From contig CP099433.1 of NCBI GenBank assembly GCA_024114885.1, forward strand, positions 466,856-530,855: a stretch of DNA of 64,000 nucleotides, given 5' to 3'. Source of the stretch: Septoria linicola (lineage: Eukaryota > Ascomycota > Dothideomycetes > Mycosphaerellales > Mycosphaerellaceae). A program made the position numbers and the translations under genes. Shown in pieces: positions 12,530 through 22,186 of the stretch (position 1 is its first letter; every line of letters begins with the position of its first letter). The notes beneath the pieces were generated by a model that made no database searches, was not told the DNA's origin, and saw only the letters and a list, made by a program, of their open reading frames with translations.

Positions 12530-13959
12530 AACTTATATAATAGTCTTTATACTACTAGATATACTCTAGTAGTATCCTCTTTCTCTTAAATACCTATACG
12601 TACTTCTTAGTTCGAAGGTAAGAACTAAGACTACTTATACTAATATAGAGGCCTAGATAGGCTAAAGAGGTCTCGTAACCTTAGTAGACTACTTTTAGCG
12701 AGGTATCCTCGATATTAATCCCCTAGTCGAAAAACTTCTAGACCTAGGAGGAATAGGTACTCTCCTATTTAATAGGTATAGTCTTTTTAATAGGTATAGT
12801 CTTTTATATCCTAAACTTATACTTATAGCGACCTTGTACCTCCTACTATCGTCGTATATACTAGTCTCTAAAGTCCGTTTTATACTCTTTCTACTATAGA
12901 TATACCCTATTTACTTAAGTCTAGTCTAGAGAAGACATAGGTATATTAATTAGAATTTTAGAAGTAGTAGGTAGTCTACTAGAGCTCCGCTCTAATACTA
13001 TATATCGTAGCGTAGAAGGTACTATCGGACTAGATTCGAATTATAAAGAGTCTCTAAAAACGCTATCTTAATATCGTTATCTTAGTCGAGTACTAGACCT
13101 GAGTCCTCTAGTAGCTAGCGATAGATTTCGCTATAAAGGTAGCGTGTTTATAGGTAGTAGTATTGAAACTAGAAGAGTTAAAGAAGATAAAGGTAGACTA
13201 AATTATAAAAGTAAGAAAGAGGGGAGCCCTAGACTATCTATAAAACACGCTATAACTTTACCCTAGTACGACGTCTACGGTAGTTCTTACCTATAGAGAA
13301 GCCTAAATTATACTAATTAGACGTAGTGAAGCCTCTTGTCTACTAACGATAGACTAGTTAAGAACTCGGTACTAATCTCTAGATCAAGTACGCTAGGATC
13401 TATTAGATCTATAATAATAGATGAAAAGCTAATACTAGCTCGCTCGCTCTTAAATCTAGCTTAAACTAGACTCTCGACTATAGCTTCGAGCAAAGTCTCT
13501 TCCTTATCAAGTATATATTGTTTATTAAATATACTATAGGTGAGCTTCGCGTTTTGTCTCTACTATATAGACATAGTAGGTATAGAGAATCCGTAGGTAT
13601 TCTAATCGTAGTTAGTAGGAATTAGCTATCTAAGATACTCGATAAGGATTAAGAAGTAATTAACGAAGAAGAGCTTCTAGCTAAGAATATTACGTAGTAT
13701 AGCCTGGTGTTCTATCTAAAAGATATCGTAAGGTATAGGCAAAACGCTATTAGTAATATACGACTATAGTTAATTAGTATATAGTCAGTAAATATAGTCG
13801 GTACTTAAGATAGCTAGTAGACATACCTTAACTTAGGCTTCTAGTACTAATGTCTAAAGTAAGATAGCTAGACCTCGAAGCCGTAGTGTCGTAAAAGGAG
13901 AGCTCTATATTATATTAGTAGATAGGAGTTTCTAATAGATAGGAAGACTTACGCTATCG
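12530..13959 (-). other. hAT interior, unidentified, probably minus-strand coding
   Basis: Lies between the transposase core and the next minus-strand frame. I could not recognise a domain. It may be the N-terminal part of the transposase or a separate gene. A direct duplication of an 18-bp unit (AATAGGTATAGTCTTTTT) occurs at about 12769-12805, and a degenerate pair of the intron motif lies at about 13755-13800. Confidence 0.4.
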
Positions 13960-15150
13960 CTATATACTTATATAGCTATAAGTTTGTCTAGCGCCTTAAT
14001 CTTAGACTAGAACTCGCTAATTACCTTATACTAGTATTAATAAGTCGCTCTACTATAGTTAGTAGAGCCTAGCGTACTAGTAGATAGCTTAATAGCGTAC
14101 TTAGCCTAAATATCCTCCTCTTAAGACAAGCTTAGTAGGTTATCGATAATAACGTTTATAGAGTTTCTCTTTAACTTAGAAGGATCTAATAGTATCTAAA
14201 CCTATATACTACTATCTTCCTTTTCGAATTCTTCTAATATACTCTCTTTTCTCTTAATCTCTCTATATAGAAGGCGGAGCTCGATATACTAACCTTCTTT
14301 ATCTTCCTAAGCGAGGTCTTTAGGAGATTTCTTTTTCTCTACCTTCTTAAGAGCCTTCCTCTCTCTATATAATATTAGCGCTAACTATATACGCCGACTA
14401 CGTTTACCGACTATATATATAATAGTATAATAGAGACTTACCGTTGTTTAGTAAAGCTTGCCTTATAGACTAGTCTCTATTAATTAATATACGTCTTCTA
14501 CGCGTCCTTATCGAGGCTGTTCTACCCTAGTAGTATAGCTATTTACTTTACCTTGAAACGACTAAAAGCTTGATTCTTTACTTTACGTTTTCGGTCTACT
14601 TTAGCCCTATCTTCGTCTATAGCTTGAGTACGTACGTAGTCGCGTAGTATATTTAGATTAATCGAGTAGTCTTTAATATCCTTTCTTATCGTAGTAAGTC
14701 TTACGCGTTTCGTCTTAAGTTTAGGAAGAGACTCTACCTTACGCTTCTAACGTACTATTTCTAGAATAATTAGTATTAAAAGTGTCGCGTTCGATAGCTA
14801 TAACGGTTACCTACTAAATAGTAGTAGAATTAGGTAGGTTAGATAAGCGATAGTAATATACGACGAATTTAGTTATAAGTGTAGGTAGTTAGAAAGCGAG
14901 GTTTAGAATTTATAGGAAGTAAGGAAATCTAGAGTCTAAGGGCTAACTAAGTAGGAGTAACGTCAAGGTAGGTCGCCTCTAGATACTTTAATATAGCTTT
15001 TTAGATAATATTAGTTATCGGCATATATAGTCGGCACTTTACTATTAGATTATATCTTAGTATAGGCTAATATATCTACTAAGTCCGCCTATCCTAGGTC
15101 TCTATAGTATATCTACTAGATAGAAGAAAGATTACTTTAAAAAGAGAGGT
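13960..15150 (-). pseudogene. Second hAT-borne gene relic, lysine-rich, coiled-coil-like
   Basis: On the minus strand one frame runs from about 14860 to 14442 and, after removal of a 77-nt intron (14365-14441), continues to about 14000 with only TAG/TAA interruptions. The product is rich in Lys, Arg and Glu, with heptad-like stretches such as ALKKVEKKKSPKDLA near 14320-14360, and continues YIELRLLYREIKRKE. It resembles the C-terminal parts of several large fungal mobile-element proteins in composition, but I cannot name a family. A second motif-bearing intron may lie at about 14990-15040. It lies upstream of the transposase on the same strand and could be a second element-encoded protein. Confidence 0.5.
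14365..14441 (-). other. Probable spliceosomal intron carrying the paired GTAGTCGG motif
   Basis: The minus strand has GTAAGT at the 5' site (14441-14436), two GTCGG words spaced as in the other introns (14390-14415), a GCTAAT branch-point-like word and a terminal ATAG. The coding frame is continuous on both sides when it is removed. The 3' end is approximate. Confidence 0.7.
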
Positions 15151-16080
15151 ATAGGCTAATTATATAAGACTAATAGTAGATTATAGAGACCTAGCTTAAA
15201 GAGCTTTTATTCTAAAAAGGATATCTTAACTTCTTAAGAAGTACTTACTTATTTATACTTACCTTTTCTACTATATATAACCTTATATATTAGCTAGAGA
15301 TATTATAATTTTAGCTATTATATTAAGAACTATCCTATCGATCTATAGACTAGGTTTAAAACTCTTTAAGCTACTTAATAAGTTAATAGGCTTAATAGAT
15401 TACTAAAATAGTATAAATCCTAAGAATCCTATAGTATATATTAATAGAATAAATATTTAGTTTTAAGATATTTTAAAGCCTAATAACGAGATACTACTAT
15501 TAAGTCTATTATAGAGAAAGTTTTTCTTTAGATTTAGAAGATTCTACTAATCTTTTAGAACTAGCCTTTTCAATTAGTCTTAGAAAAGAGAGAGAGTATT
15601 ACTACGTTATATTTATATATTTTATACTACCTAGTATATATAGTAAAAATATTCTCTTCTCTAGTATTATAGATAATTTATTATTAATAGAATAGGCCTT
15701 AGTTTAGTATAACTTAGAACTAATAGCTTATTTTGTATTATTCTATACTAATATCTAATTATATAGATCTAGTAAACTAATATCGACTATAACTATCCTC
15801 TAGTTCTACGCTTCTAGAATTGATCAAGATAAGATTTATAGTCGGTAATCGTAGTCGGTAGTAGTTTTCCTAGTATAGCACTTTCCTATTTAGGTATCGA
15901 CGTAGGATCTAGTAAGTTTCTTAGTATCTCTTTAGACTCGAGGTTCTATAGCTTATAGCGTCTTAGTAAGTTTTAGTATCTTTCTAACTACCTACTTCTT
16001 CTTTCTTTACTTCCTTCCTCCTATCTCTACTCTTTCCTTTATTTCTTATACTATTCTTCGATTACGACGCTCTATATAGG
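15151..16080. other. Intergenic stretch between divergent hAT genes
   Basis: A+T-rich with few CpG between about 15235 and 15780, and no frame that reads as protein in either direction. It separates minus-strand genes to the left from plus-strand H3 genes to the right, so it probably held both promoters. One copy of the paired motif sits at 15838-15862. Confidence 0.5.
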
Positions 16081-16140
16081 AGCGATAATTAAGTATCGAT
16101 CTCTTTAAGCCCTTCTTAGCGTTCACGATCGTATAGTCTA

Positions 16141-16582
16141 CTAAAAGCAGCTATTCTAGAGAGTACTACTTAGAAGCCTATTAAGCCTCGGAAGAAGGTT
16201 ATTATAGTAAAAACGAATACTCGTCGGAAGCGTATACCTCGTAATAGTAGGTAGAAACGTCGTATCCTTAAGTTAGGCACTATTACGCTTCGTTAGATTA
16301 AGAAATTATAGAGTATAATAGAACTATATATCTAACGCCTCCTATTCTAGCGGCTTGTCTACGAGATCGTTCTTACTTTTAGTAGTAGGCTACGCTATTA
16401 ATTAGCGGCCTTAGAATGCCTCTAAGAGGTAGCTAAAGCGTTCCTTACTACTAAATTTAAGATATCTAATCTCCTAGCTATCTATATAAAGTAGGTTATA
16501 CTATAGGCTAAGGATCTATAGCTATACTATCGTATTCGTATAAGGTTTACTAGCTAGGACGGTAGTATAGTTTAGTAGAAGC
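16141..16582 (+). pseudogene. Histone H3-like relic 1 (H3 variant carried in the hAT element)
   Basis: A single plus-strand frame, starting no later than 16141, reads through TAG/TAA codons into the H3 histone fold. A tail block has the STT-x-KPIKPRKK pattern (compare STGGKAPRK). It is followed by KLGTITLR (H3 PGTVALRE), RLLF*RLV (LPFQRLV), L*EVAKAFL (LQEASEAYL), and SNLLAIYIK*VIL*AKDL*L ([20 protein letters not shown]). Every stop falls where H3 has Gln or Arg. The order and spacing cover alpha-N to alpha-3 without gaps, about 100 residues. It is clearly divergent from a canonical H3. It ends at an intron (16583-16633), after which I lose the frame. Inside a transposon, next to a second H3 relic, it is best seen as captured host DNA. 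A centromeric or variant H3 is possible but not shown. Confidence 0.83.
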
Positions 16583-16633
16583 GTAAGTCCGCCGACTATA
16601 GATACCGACTATATTTCTAACCTATTATCTTAG
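16583..16633 (+). other. Intron with reversed paired motif, after H3 relic 1
   Basis: 51 nt: GTAAGT at the 5' end, a pair of CCGACTATA words (16592-16612), TTCTAACC branch-point-like sequence and a terminal TTAG. The motif is in the opposite orientation to that in the intron at 17331. Confidence 0.75.
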
Positions 16634-16964
16634 TAGATATATAGCGAGTTCCTCTAGGGAATAGAGAGGTCGTTAGTACCTTAGGCTTTAGACTCTAAAT
16701 TCTAGCTCTATACTAAAACCTTATAATTTCAACCTTACGACCGTAACTCTAAACAAACATAATATTATTAATATTCTATCGCGTTCTCGCGCGATATAGT
16801 ACTTCTAATTAACTACGACTTTCTTAATCGTCTCGTATAAGACGCTACTATACTTACGCCTAAATAACACGCTCTCGCTAATTAAGTATCGCGTTCTCCT
16901 ACTCTATTAGCGTAACTTCAAATAGAGAGAGCTAGCGACTAGCCTTAAGGATAGGCTAATAATC
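16634..16964 (+). other. Between the two H3 relics
   Basis: Could hold the 3' part of the first H3 gene and the promoter of the second. It includes a CpG-rich patch (16780-16800) and an ATTAAGTATCG-like word shared with 16088. No frame was recognised. Confidence 0.4.
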
Positions 16965-17330
16965 TAATTCTTATTAATATATAAGATAGTAATAATAAAG
17001 ACGCGCCTAAAGAGGACAATAATAAATACGAGCCTAAAGAGGAGGATAATAAAGACGCGCCTAAAGAGGAGAATAATAAGCCTCCTACTAAAAAGAGGCC
17101 TACTACTAGTAGGAAGGGCCTTAGTAGAAAGCGGCCTATTACGTAAAAAGCGCCTCGTAAGATAGTAACGAAGAAGAAGAGAAGAGCCGGTCTAAAACTT
17201 ACTATAAAGAAGAAATCCTATATCCTAAAAGTATAGTCGAATACTTAGAACGTAGCGCGAGCTAGTAGGCTTTCTAAGAAGGCTCTAGTAGTAAGGAGAG
17301 TAAGGAAGCCTTATTACTATAAGCTAGGTA

Positions 17331-17381
17331 GTAAGTTAAAACGTAGTCGGCAAACGTAGTCGGTACGCTAATCTACTATAG
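17331..17381 (+). other. H3 relic 2 intron 1, motif-bearing
   Basis: 51 nt: GTAAGT, then two GTAGTCGG words separated by CAAAC (17343-17363), CGCTAATC branch point and terminal TATAG. Its removal joins the split codon between Gly and Leu-Ala-Leu of the H3 fold (PGTVAL region). Confidence 0.83.
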
Positions 17382-17564
17382 TTTTAGCTCTATAGGAGAT
17401 TTAGATATTTTAGAGGACTAGGGATCTACTTATTAGTAAGCTTCCCTTCTAGCGACTAGTAAGAGAGGTCGCCTATAGCTTTAAGTAGGATCTACGCTTT
17501 TAGGCTACTATACTAGAAGCGTTATAAGAGGTAGTAGAGCTCTATTTAACGAAGGTTTTTAAGA

Positions 17565-17614
17565 GTATATATCCTTCTATATTACTATTTAGCGGCTTAT
17601 ACTAACTTATATAG
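17565..17614 (+). other. H3 relic 2 intron 2
   Basis: 50 nt: GTATAT, TACTAAC branch point 7 nt before the 3' ATAG. Splicing restores VFKS-TNLYAI, matching the H3 loop between alpha-2 and alpha-3. This one lacks the paired GTAGTCGG motif. Confidence 0.82.
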
Positions 17615-17800
17615 GTACTAACCTCTACGCTATCTATATAAAGCGAGTTACGATCTAGTAGAAGGATATATAGCTCGTTTAGAGAATACTTTATATATAG
17701 GGCGTTATAGATAACAAGGGTTATTTAAAGTAGTATAGTACTACGTGTTACATTTAACGTAAGGAATAGCGTTTAGGCTACTTCGAGATACCCGGCTACG

Positions 17801-18129
17801 TAGTAGAAGCGTAGTATTAAATTATATTATAACTATAGCGAACGACATGAGATTACTTTCTACTTTTATACTATAAAACCTTCGTTTCCTCTTATCTCTA
17901 TAGTCGGTATATATAGTCGGCGCCTATCGTCCTTTTTACGTACTTAGATACTTAAAATACGTAGATTTTAGTATACCTATACCTATACTCCTATAGGTAC
18001 CTACGTAGGTATACGCCTTAACCTATATTTTCTAGTTATAGGTACTACCTATTAAGCTTTAGTAGGTTACCTCTCTAACCTATATCGATTACTAAGAATA
18101 TAGGTTTAGACCTAACTCTACCTATACTA
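17801..18129. other. hAT right subterminal region
   Basis: Noncoding. Contains a paired TAGTCGG motif (17897-17925) and a dense run of ACCTATA/AACCTAT words from 17960 to the terminus, mirroring the TAGGTT words at the left end. Such subterminal repeats are typical transposase-binding regions in hAT elements. Confidence 0.6.
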
Positions 18130-18146
18130 ACCTATTCCGACGTCTA
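18130..18146 (-). repeat. hAT right terminal inverted repeat
   Basis: Reverse complement of 5086-5102 over 17 bp; followed by the octamer CTCTTTCT. Confidence 0.9.
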
Positions 18147-18154
18147 CTCTTTCT
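18147..18154. repeat. 8-bp target-site duplication of the hAT element, right
   Basis: CTCTTTCT, identical to 5078-5085. Homology to copia-2 (near 6098 downward, reverse complement) resumes exactly here. Confidence 0.88.
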
Positions 18155-19419
18155 AAGGAATAATCTCTAAAGGTCCTTCTAGTTCTTAGTACTATTTCTT
18201 TACTAGGACAGTTTCTTAGTAGTAAGGAGGTTAGGATAATCCTTTAACTAGTACTTCTCTTTTTTATAGAGCTAGTATATTAGTAGAGACTTTCCTTAGT
18301 AGAGCTACCTAGAATAGAATATAGCTAAACCTATATCTATCTTATCTAGATTGTCTCTTACTTCTTAGGACTTAAGTAGAAGGAGAATAGTATCTATATC
18401 TAAGGATAGTTAGGTTATAATAGTATCCTTAGCTACTTAGTATAATATAGGTAGAGACTATAGGAGATATTTTAGCCTTTTCTCTTAGCTCTAGTAGTAA
18501 GCTTCCTAAGGATTAATCTTAGTAATCCTCTTACCTAGGCCTCTAAGGTATCTCTATACTTCTCTAATTGTCTTATTAGGTAATATCCTAAATATAATAA
18601 ACTACTTAATTAGACCTATAGTATAGGACTTTAGGACTCTATTATACTTATTCTAGAGAATTACCTATATCTTAGCTACTAGTATAGTAATATACTATAT
18701 CTCTAGCTCTATCTTATTATCTTTACTAATACTATATCTAATACTAAACCTATATACTATATTGTCTTTTAAGAAGTATTAATTCTAAGTAATATATATC
18801 TAGAGACTAGTATCCTACTAAACTATATATAGGTTCTCTCTAATAATTAGTTAGCTAATTACCTAGAACTAGTCCTTTTTTTCTAGCTTATCTATCTATA
18901 GCTTGAACTATTTCTTCTAGTTAGTTCTATCTAGAATTAGAATCCTTTAGCTCTTCTTTTCCTCTTAGTCTATTATAGAAATAGGTAAATAGAATAAATA
19001 ATTAGTAGAATACTTTAGACTAGCTAAGGATTCTAGAGAAGAGTAATTTCTTATAGTAGAGAGACTAGCTCTAAGGGATAGAGATTCCTCGTATTTAGGA
19101 AATTACTAAGACTTAGATCTTTCTCTCTTAGTAGAGTTTCTATTACTAGGTAGTAGGAAGGCTAAGTAGCCTCTTCTAACTCTAGTAATACTAGGTATAA
19201 TAGTAGAGAACTAGGTAGGTATTAACAAAGTAGAGACATACTACTATCTTATAGAGATCTTTACTAACTTATATACTACTAGGTATAAACTAGCTTCGTT
19301 AGTAATATAGTTAGGAAAACTTCTAGACTCTAAATGTTTTCTATAAACTATAAGGGATATAAGTAACCTATACTAATATAGGTTGCTCCTATTTAGTATA
19401 TAAACCTAGGCTTATAACC
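18155..19419 (-). pseudogene. copia-1 gag relic and 5' leader
   Basis: Up to about 18723 this is the reverse complement of copia-2 positions about 5537-6098, which include the CCHC zinc knuckle (here near 18180-18230). Beyond that it is the only copy in the window of the gag N-terminal half and leader. Completely closed by TAG/TAA. The 5' LTR follows at 19420. Confidence 0.82.
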
Positions 19420-19697
19420 TATTAAAAGTAGAGAGCGTATTATATACTATATAATATTAAGAAAGGGTATAGCGTAGTAAAGAAGAATAGGGGATTAATC
19501 TTAAACTAACTTATATATATAGTATAGTAGTAATATACTAGGAACTAAATACAAAGTTAATTAAGTTAGTTATCTAAGAAGAGAAGAAAGAGAAGTAAGA
19601 TATACCTCTTACTAAGCCTTAGGTAGATACCTTAGGTATCTAGAACTATACTTAAATGTCTATATCTAGACTAACTATCTAGGATATATTCTTAATA
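19420..19697 (-). repeat. copia-1 5' LTR (right)
   Basis: 278 bp, matching 329-606. It begins TATTAAAAG and ends CTTAATA. Confidence 0.93.
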
Positions 19698-19702
19698 GTA
19701 GA
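19698..19702. repeat. 5-bp target-site duplication (GTAGA) of copia-1, right
   Basis: Second copy of the pentamer at 324-328. Confidence 0.93.
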
Positions 19703-21278
19703 TATAGATAGGTATAAGTACTTTATAGTACTATACTACTTACGTCTAATTAAGAGTAGTCGAGAAGACTATATTTTAATTAGATTATTACTTTACGTTA
19801 TTTCTAAGTAAGCTATTATTAGGTCTACGTTTAGTATCGTTCTAATTTATAGCTTCCTTTCTACTACTATAACTAAGGTATAGTCGCGTTCGAACGTTAG
19901 CTTACGAAAGTAAATAAGGTTACTCTTATAACTTTATATAGGCTTTAAAGCTCTATATATTATTAAGGACGATAAGAGTCGATAGGCTAACGATACTCGA
20001 TAGACGAGCGCTAGACTAGGTTCGTAGATAGAAGAGTAAAGGATATATCCCTATCCTACGCGCTCTTCCTCTCTACTTTCTAACTCTCTTTACTAGAATT
20101 TACCTTTTACGCTTATCTATAAATAGATACGCGAGCCTATATCCTTCTACTTATAACTTATAAGCTAATTAGATATCTAGACTAGGTAATCCTTATAGAT
20201 AGTCTAAGTATAATTAGGCGTAGTTTAGATTAACTATAAAGAGTTACTATATAAACTATTACTCTCCTCTCTATACTATACTACTCTATCTATTAAACGT
20301 ATTCCTACGAATCTTTTTATACTATTCTTATCGCTATCTTCTATACTATCGATTCTACTAGCTACTATATCTATTTACCTATTCGATCGTCCTCGAACGC
20401 GTACTATAGAAGATACTCTTCTCGATAGTATTAACGCGCTAATAATACCTCTACTCTCTCCTATTCTATTTAAATACTACTCTAAGTCGCCTTAAGCTCT
20501 AAATAGCCTACTAAGTATAAATGTCGCTATATATTCGAGGTACTCTATACGAAGTAGGACTATAAAGAAGTAGTAGCTTCACGCTCGTATATAATAGATC
20601 GCTCTTTAGTATATACTAGATAGAACGTACTATAGCGAATATTAATAGTCTTACTTATAGTTTCGCCTACGAGAAGAGACTTTACTCTATTCGATTATAG
20701 TTAGCTTTATAGATTTAGTTCTATAAGAGCGATAGAGTCTAGCTACTATACTCTAAAGCTCTATAAAATTACTATATCTATACGATATATCGCTTCTAAT
20801 CGCTCGAATTTATATACGAGTACTAGGTCCGACCTCTAAAAAGGATATTAAAGAGATCGCGTACCTTTTACTAAAACGATCTAGTTTAGATATACTAGAG
20901 AGAAAGTAATATACGAGAGTAGAGATTAATAGGTTTAGTTCTATTATCTACTAGTAGGCTCTTATAGAGTCGACCTAGTCGTAGATTCTATAGTAAAATA
21001 TTATAACTAAGTCCTCTACTATACCTTATATAGTCGCTATATCTACTACTACTCTAGATTAATTATTATATATATTAGTATCCTCCTCGTAGAGTTATTA
21101 GATCCTCTACTATCGCTATTATTATATTTATTATTATTCTAAGTATAGGATATCTCTATTTACTCTTAGCTACTAAGGAAAACGCTTTTCTAGTATCTTA
21201 TACTCTTTTAGGAATCTACTACTAGTCTCTATACGCTTCGACTCTTATACGATTCTTATTAAACCTTAAAGATATACT
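19698..21278 (+). repeat. Subtelomeric segment A, copy 1, right part
   Basis: Continues segment A after copia-1 and aligns with 48544-50132, with an 8-bp deletion relative to copy 2 near 20730. From about 20390 a plus-strand frame with TAG/TAA stops corresponds to the unidentified gene that continues in copy 2. Homology ends at GATATACT (21271-21278), where copy 1 switches to the sequence leading into the 64-bp satellite. The joint lies beside CTAGCTACTATACTCTAAAG, which also occurs inside segment A (about 20741), so a microhomology-driven rearrangement is likely. Confidence 0.88.
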
Positions 21279-21420
21279 AGCTACTATACTCTAAAGCTCT
21301 TCCTCGAGGTATAATAGTTAGCTCTAAACTCTAACTAAAGTACTTCCTAATTAAGTATTCTACTCTACCTTCTCTATTCTACCTCTCCTCTATATACTTT
21401 TTCCTACCTTACTCTCTACG

Positions 21421-22160
21421 TTCTACTCTACTCTAAACTATTATATCTCTTCTCTATACGCTCTTTCCTATCTTACTCTTCGTATTCTACTCTACTCTAA
21501 ATTATTCTACCTCTCTTCTATACGCTCTTTCCTACTTTATTTTTCGCGTTCTACTCTATTTTAAATTATTCTACCTCTTCTCTACGCGCTCTTTCCTACC
21601 TTACTCTCTACGTTCTACTCTACTCTAAACTATTATACCTCTTCTTTACGCGCTCTTTCTAACCTTGCCCTTTACGTTCTACTCTACTCTAAATTATTCT
21701 ACCTCTCCTCTATACGCCTTTTTCTACCTTACTCTTCGCGTTCTACTCTACTCTAAATTATTCTACCTCTTCTCTATACGCTCTTTCCTATCTTACTTTT
21801 CGTATTCTACTCTACTCTAAATTATTCTATCTCTTCTCTACGTACTCTTTCCTATCTTACTTTCTATATTCTACTCTACTCTAAACTATTATACCTCTCC
21901 TCTATACGCTCTTTCCTACCTTACCCTCTACGTTCTACTCTACTCTAAACTATTATACCTCTTCTCTACCTACTCTTTCCTACCTTACTCTCTATATTCT
22001 ACTCTACTCTAAACTATTATATCTCTCTTCTACCTACTCTTTTCTACCTTACTCTCTATATTCTACTATACTCTAAATTATTCTACCTCTCCTCTACGCG
22101 CCCTTTCCTACTTTACTCTACGCGTTCTACTCTACTCTATTCTATTCTAGAGGATGTCTT
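21421..22160 (+). repeat. 64-bp pyrimidine-rich satellite, array 1
   Basis: Units begin TTCTACTCTACTCTA and recur at exactly 64-bp steps from 21421 (21485, 21549, 21613 ...) to 22125, eleven full units plus a partial one with no length change. The plus strand is strongly C+T biased. Differences between units are almost all C/T. The period is not a multiple of three. The lead-in 21279-21420 is shared with 46205-46355 ahead of array 2. Confidence 0.95.
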
Positions 22161-22186
22161 CGGGTTTAGGCTTAGATATTCCTACG

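Larger units (their letters stand above)
16965..17800 (+). pseudogene. Histone H3-like relic 2 with long acidic/basic tail and two introns
   Basis: The frame from about 16965 gives an extended N-terminal tail. It has three acidic repeats of the NNKDAPKEE type (16985-17075), then a Lys/Arg-rich stretch with KAPRKIVTKK, similar to the H3 tail, then RKPYYYKLG. An intron (17331-17381) interrupts the codon of the PGT block. The fold continues LAL*EI, LLISKLPF*RLVREV, F*ATILEAL*EVVELYL, VFKS. A second intron (17565-17614) is followed by TNLYAIYIKRVTI**KDI*LV*RIL. Removing both introns restores the H3 frame exactly, strong evidence of a once functional spliced gene. The tail (about 120 residues before the fold) is three times the usual H3 length, and the C-terminus is also extended. 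Dead by RIP. Confidence 0.85.
5086..18146 (-). mobile_element. hAT DNA transposon with extra genes, including two histone H3-like relics
   Basis: Footprint 13061 bp, of which copia-2 accounts for 5319, leaving about 7.7 kb. That is long for a hAT. It has 17-bp inverted termini beginning TAGACGTCGGAATAGGT, subterminal stretches rich in TAGGTT-like words, an 8-bp target duplication inside copia-1, and a minus-strand transposase with recognisable hAT motifs. Between the transposase and the right terminus lie a second minus-strand frame (13960-15150) and two plus-strand histone H3-like relics (16141-16582, 16965-17800). Short introns carrying a shared paired motif run through it. The strand given is that of the transposase. 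I infer that the H3 genes are cargo, because they lie inside the element's termini. Confidence 0.87.
329..19697 (-). mobile_element. Ty1/copia LTR retrotransposon copia-1 (footprint including nested insertions)
   Basis: Element with two 278-bp LTRs (329-606 and 19420-19697) and a 5-bp target duplication. Without the hAT inserted between 5085 and 18155 it is about 6.3 kb, normal for a copia element. The coding strand is minus, so the right LTR is the 5' LTR. The body reads gag (18155-19419) then pol (607-5085) on the minus strand. The near-intact relative copia-2 inside it gives the domain order: zinc knuckle, integrase, reverse transcriptase, RNase H, which is the Ty1/copia order. All frames are destroyed by CpA-to-TpA changes, so it is dead. 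Confidence 0.93.

Noticed and set aside
12769..12805. Small duplicated 18-bp unit as a target duplication of an insertion
   Set aside because: The two copies are adjacent with nothing between them; a simple tandem duplication.
5086..18146. Mutator-like or KDZ/Zisupton element
   Set aside because: An 8-bp duplication also fits these, but the minus-strand protein shows the hAT blocks (VTIxxDxW, HTGE, DNAxNN), and the termini are short.
21421..22160. Coding repeat protein from the 64-bp array
   Set aside because: The period is not a multiple of three, with no length variation, so the frame rotates every unit; treated as satellite DNA.
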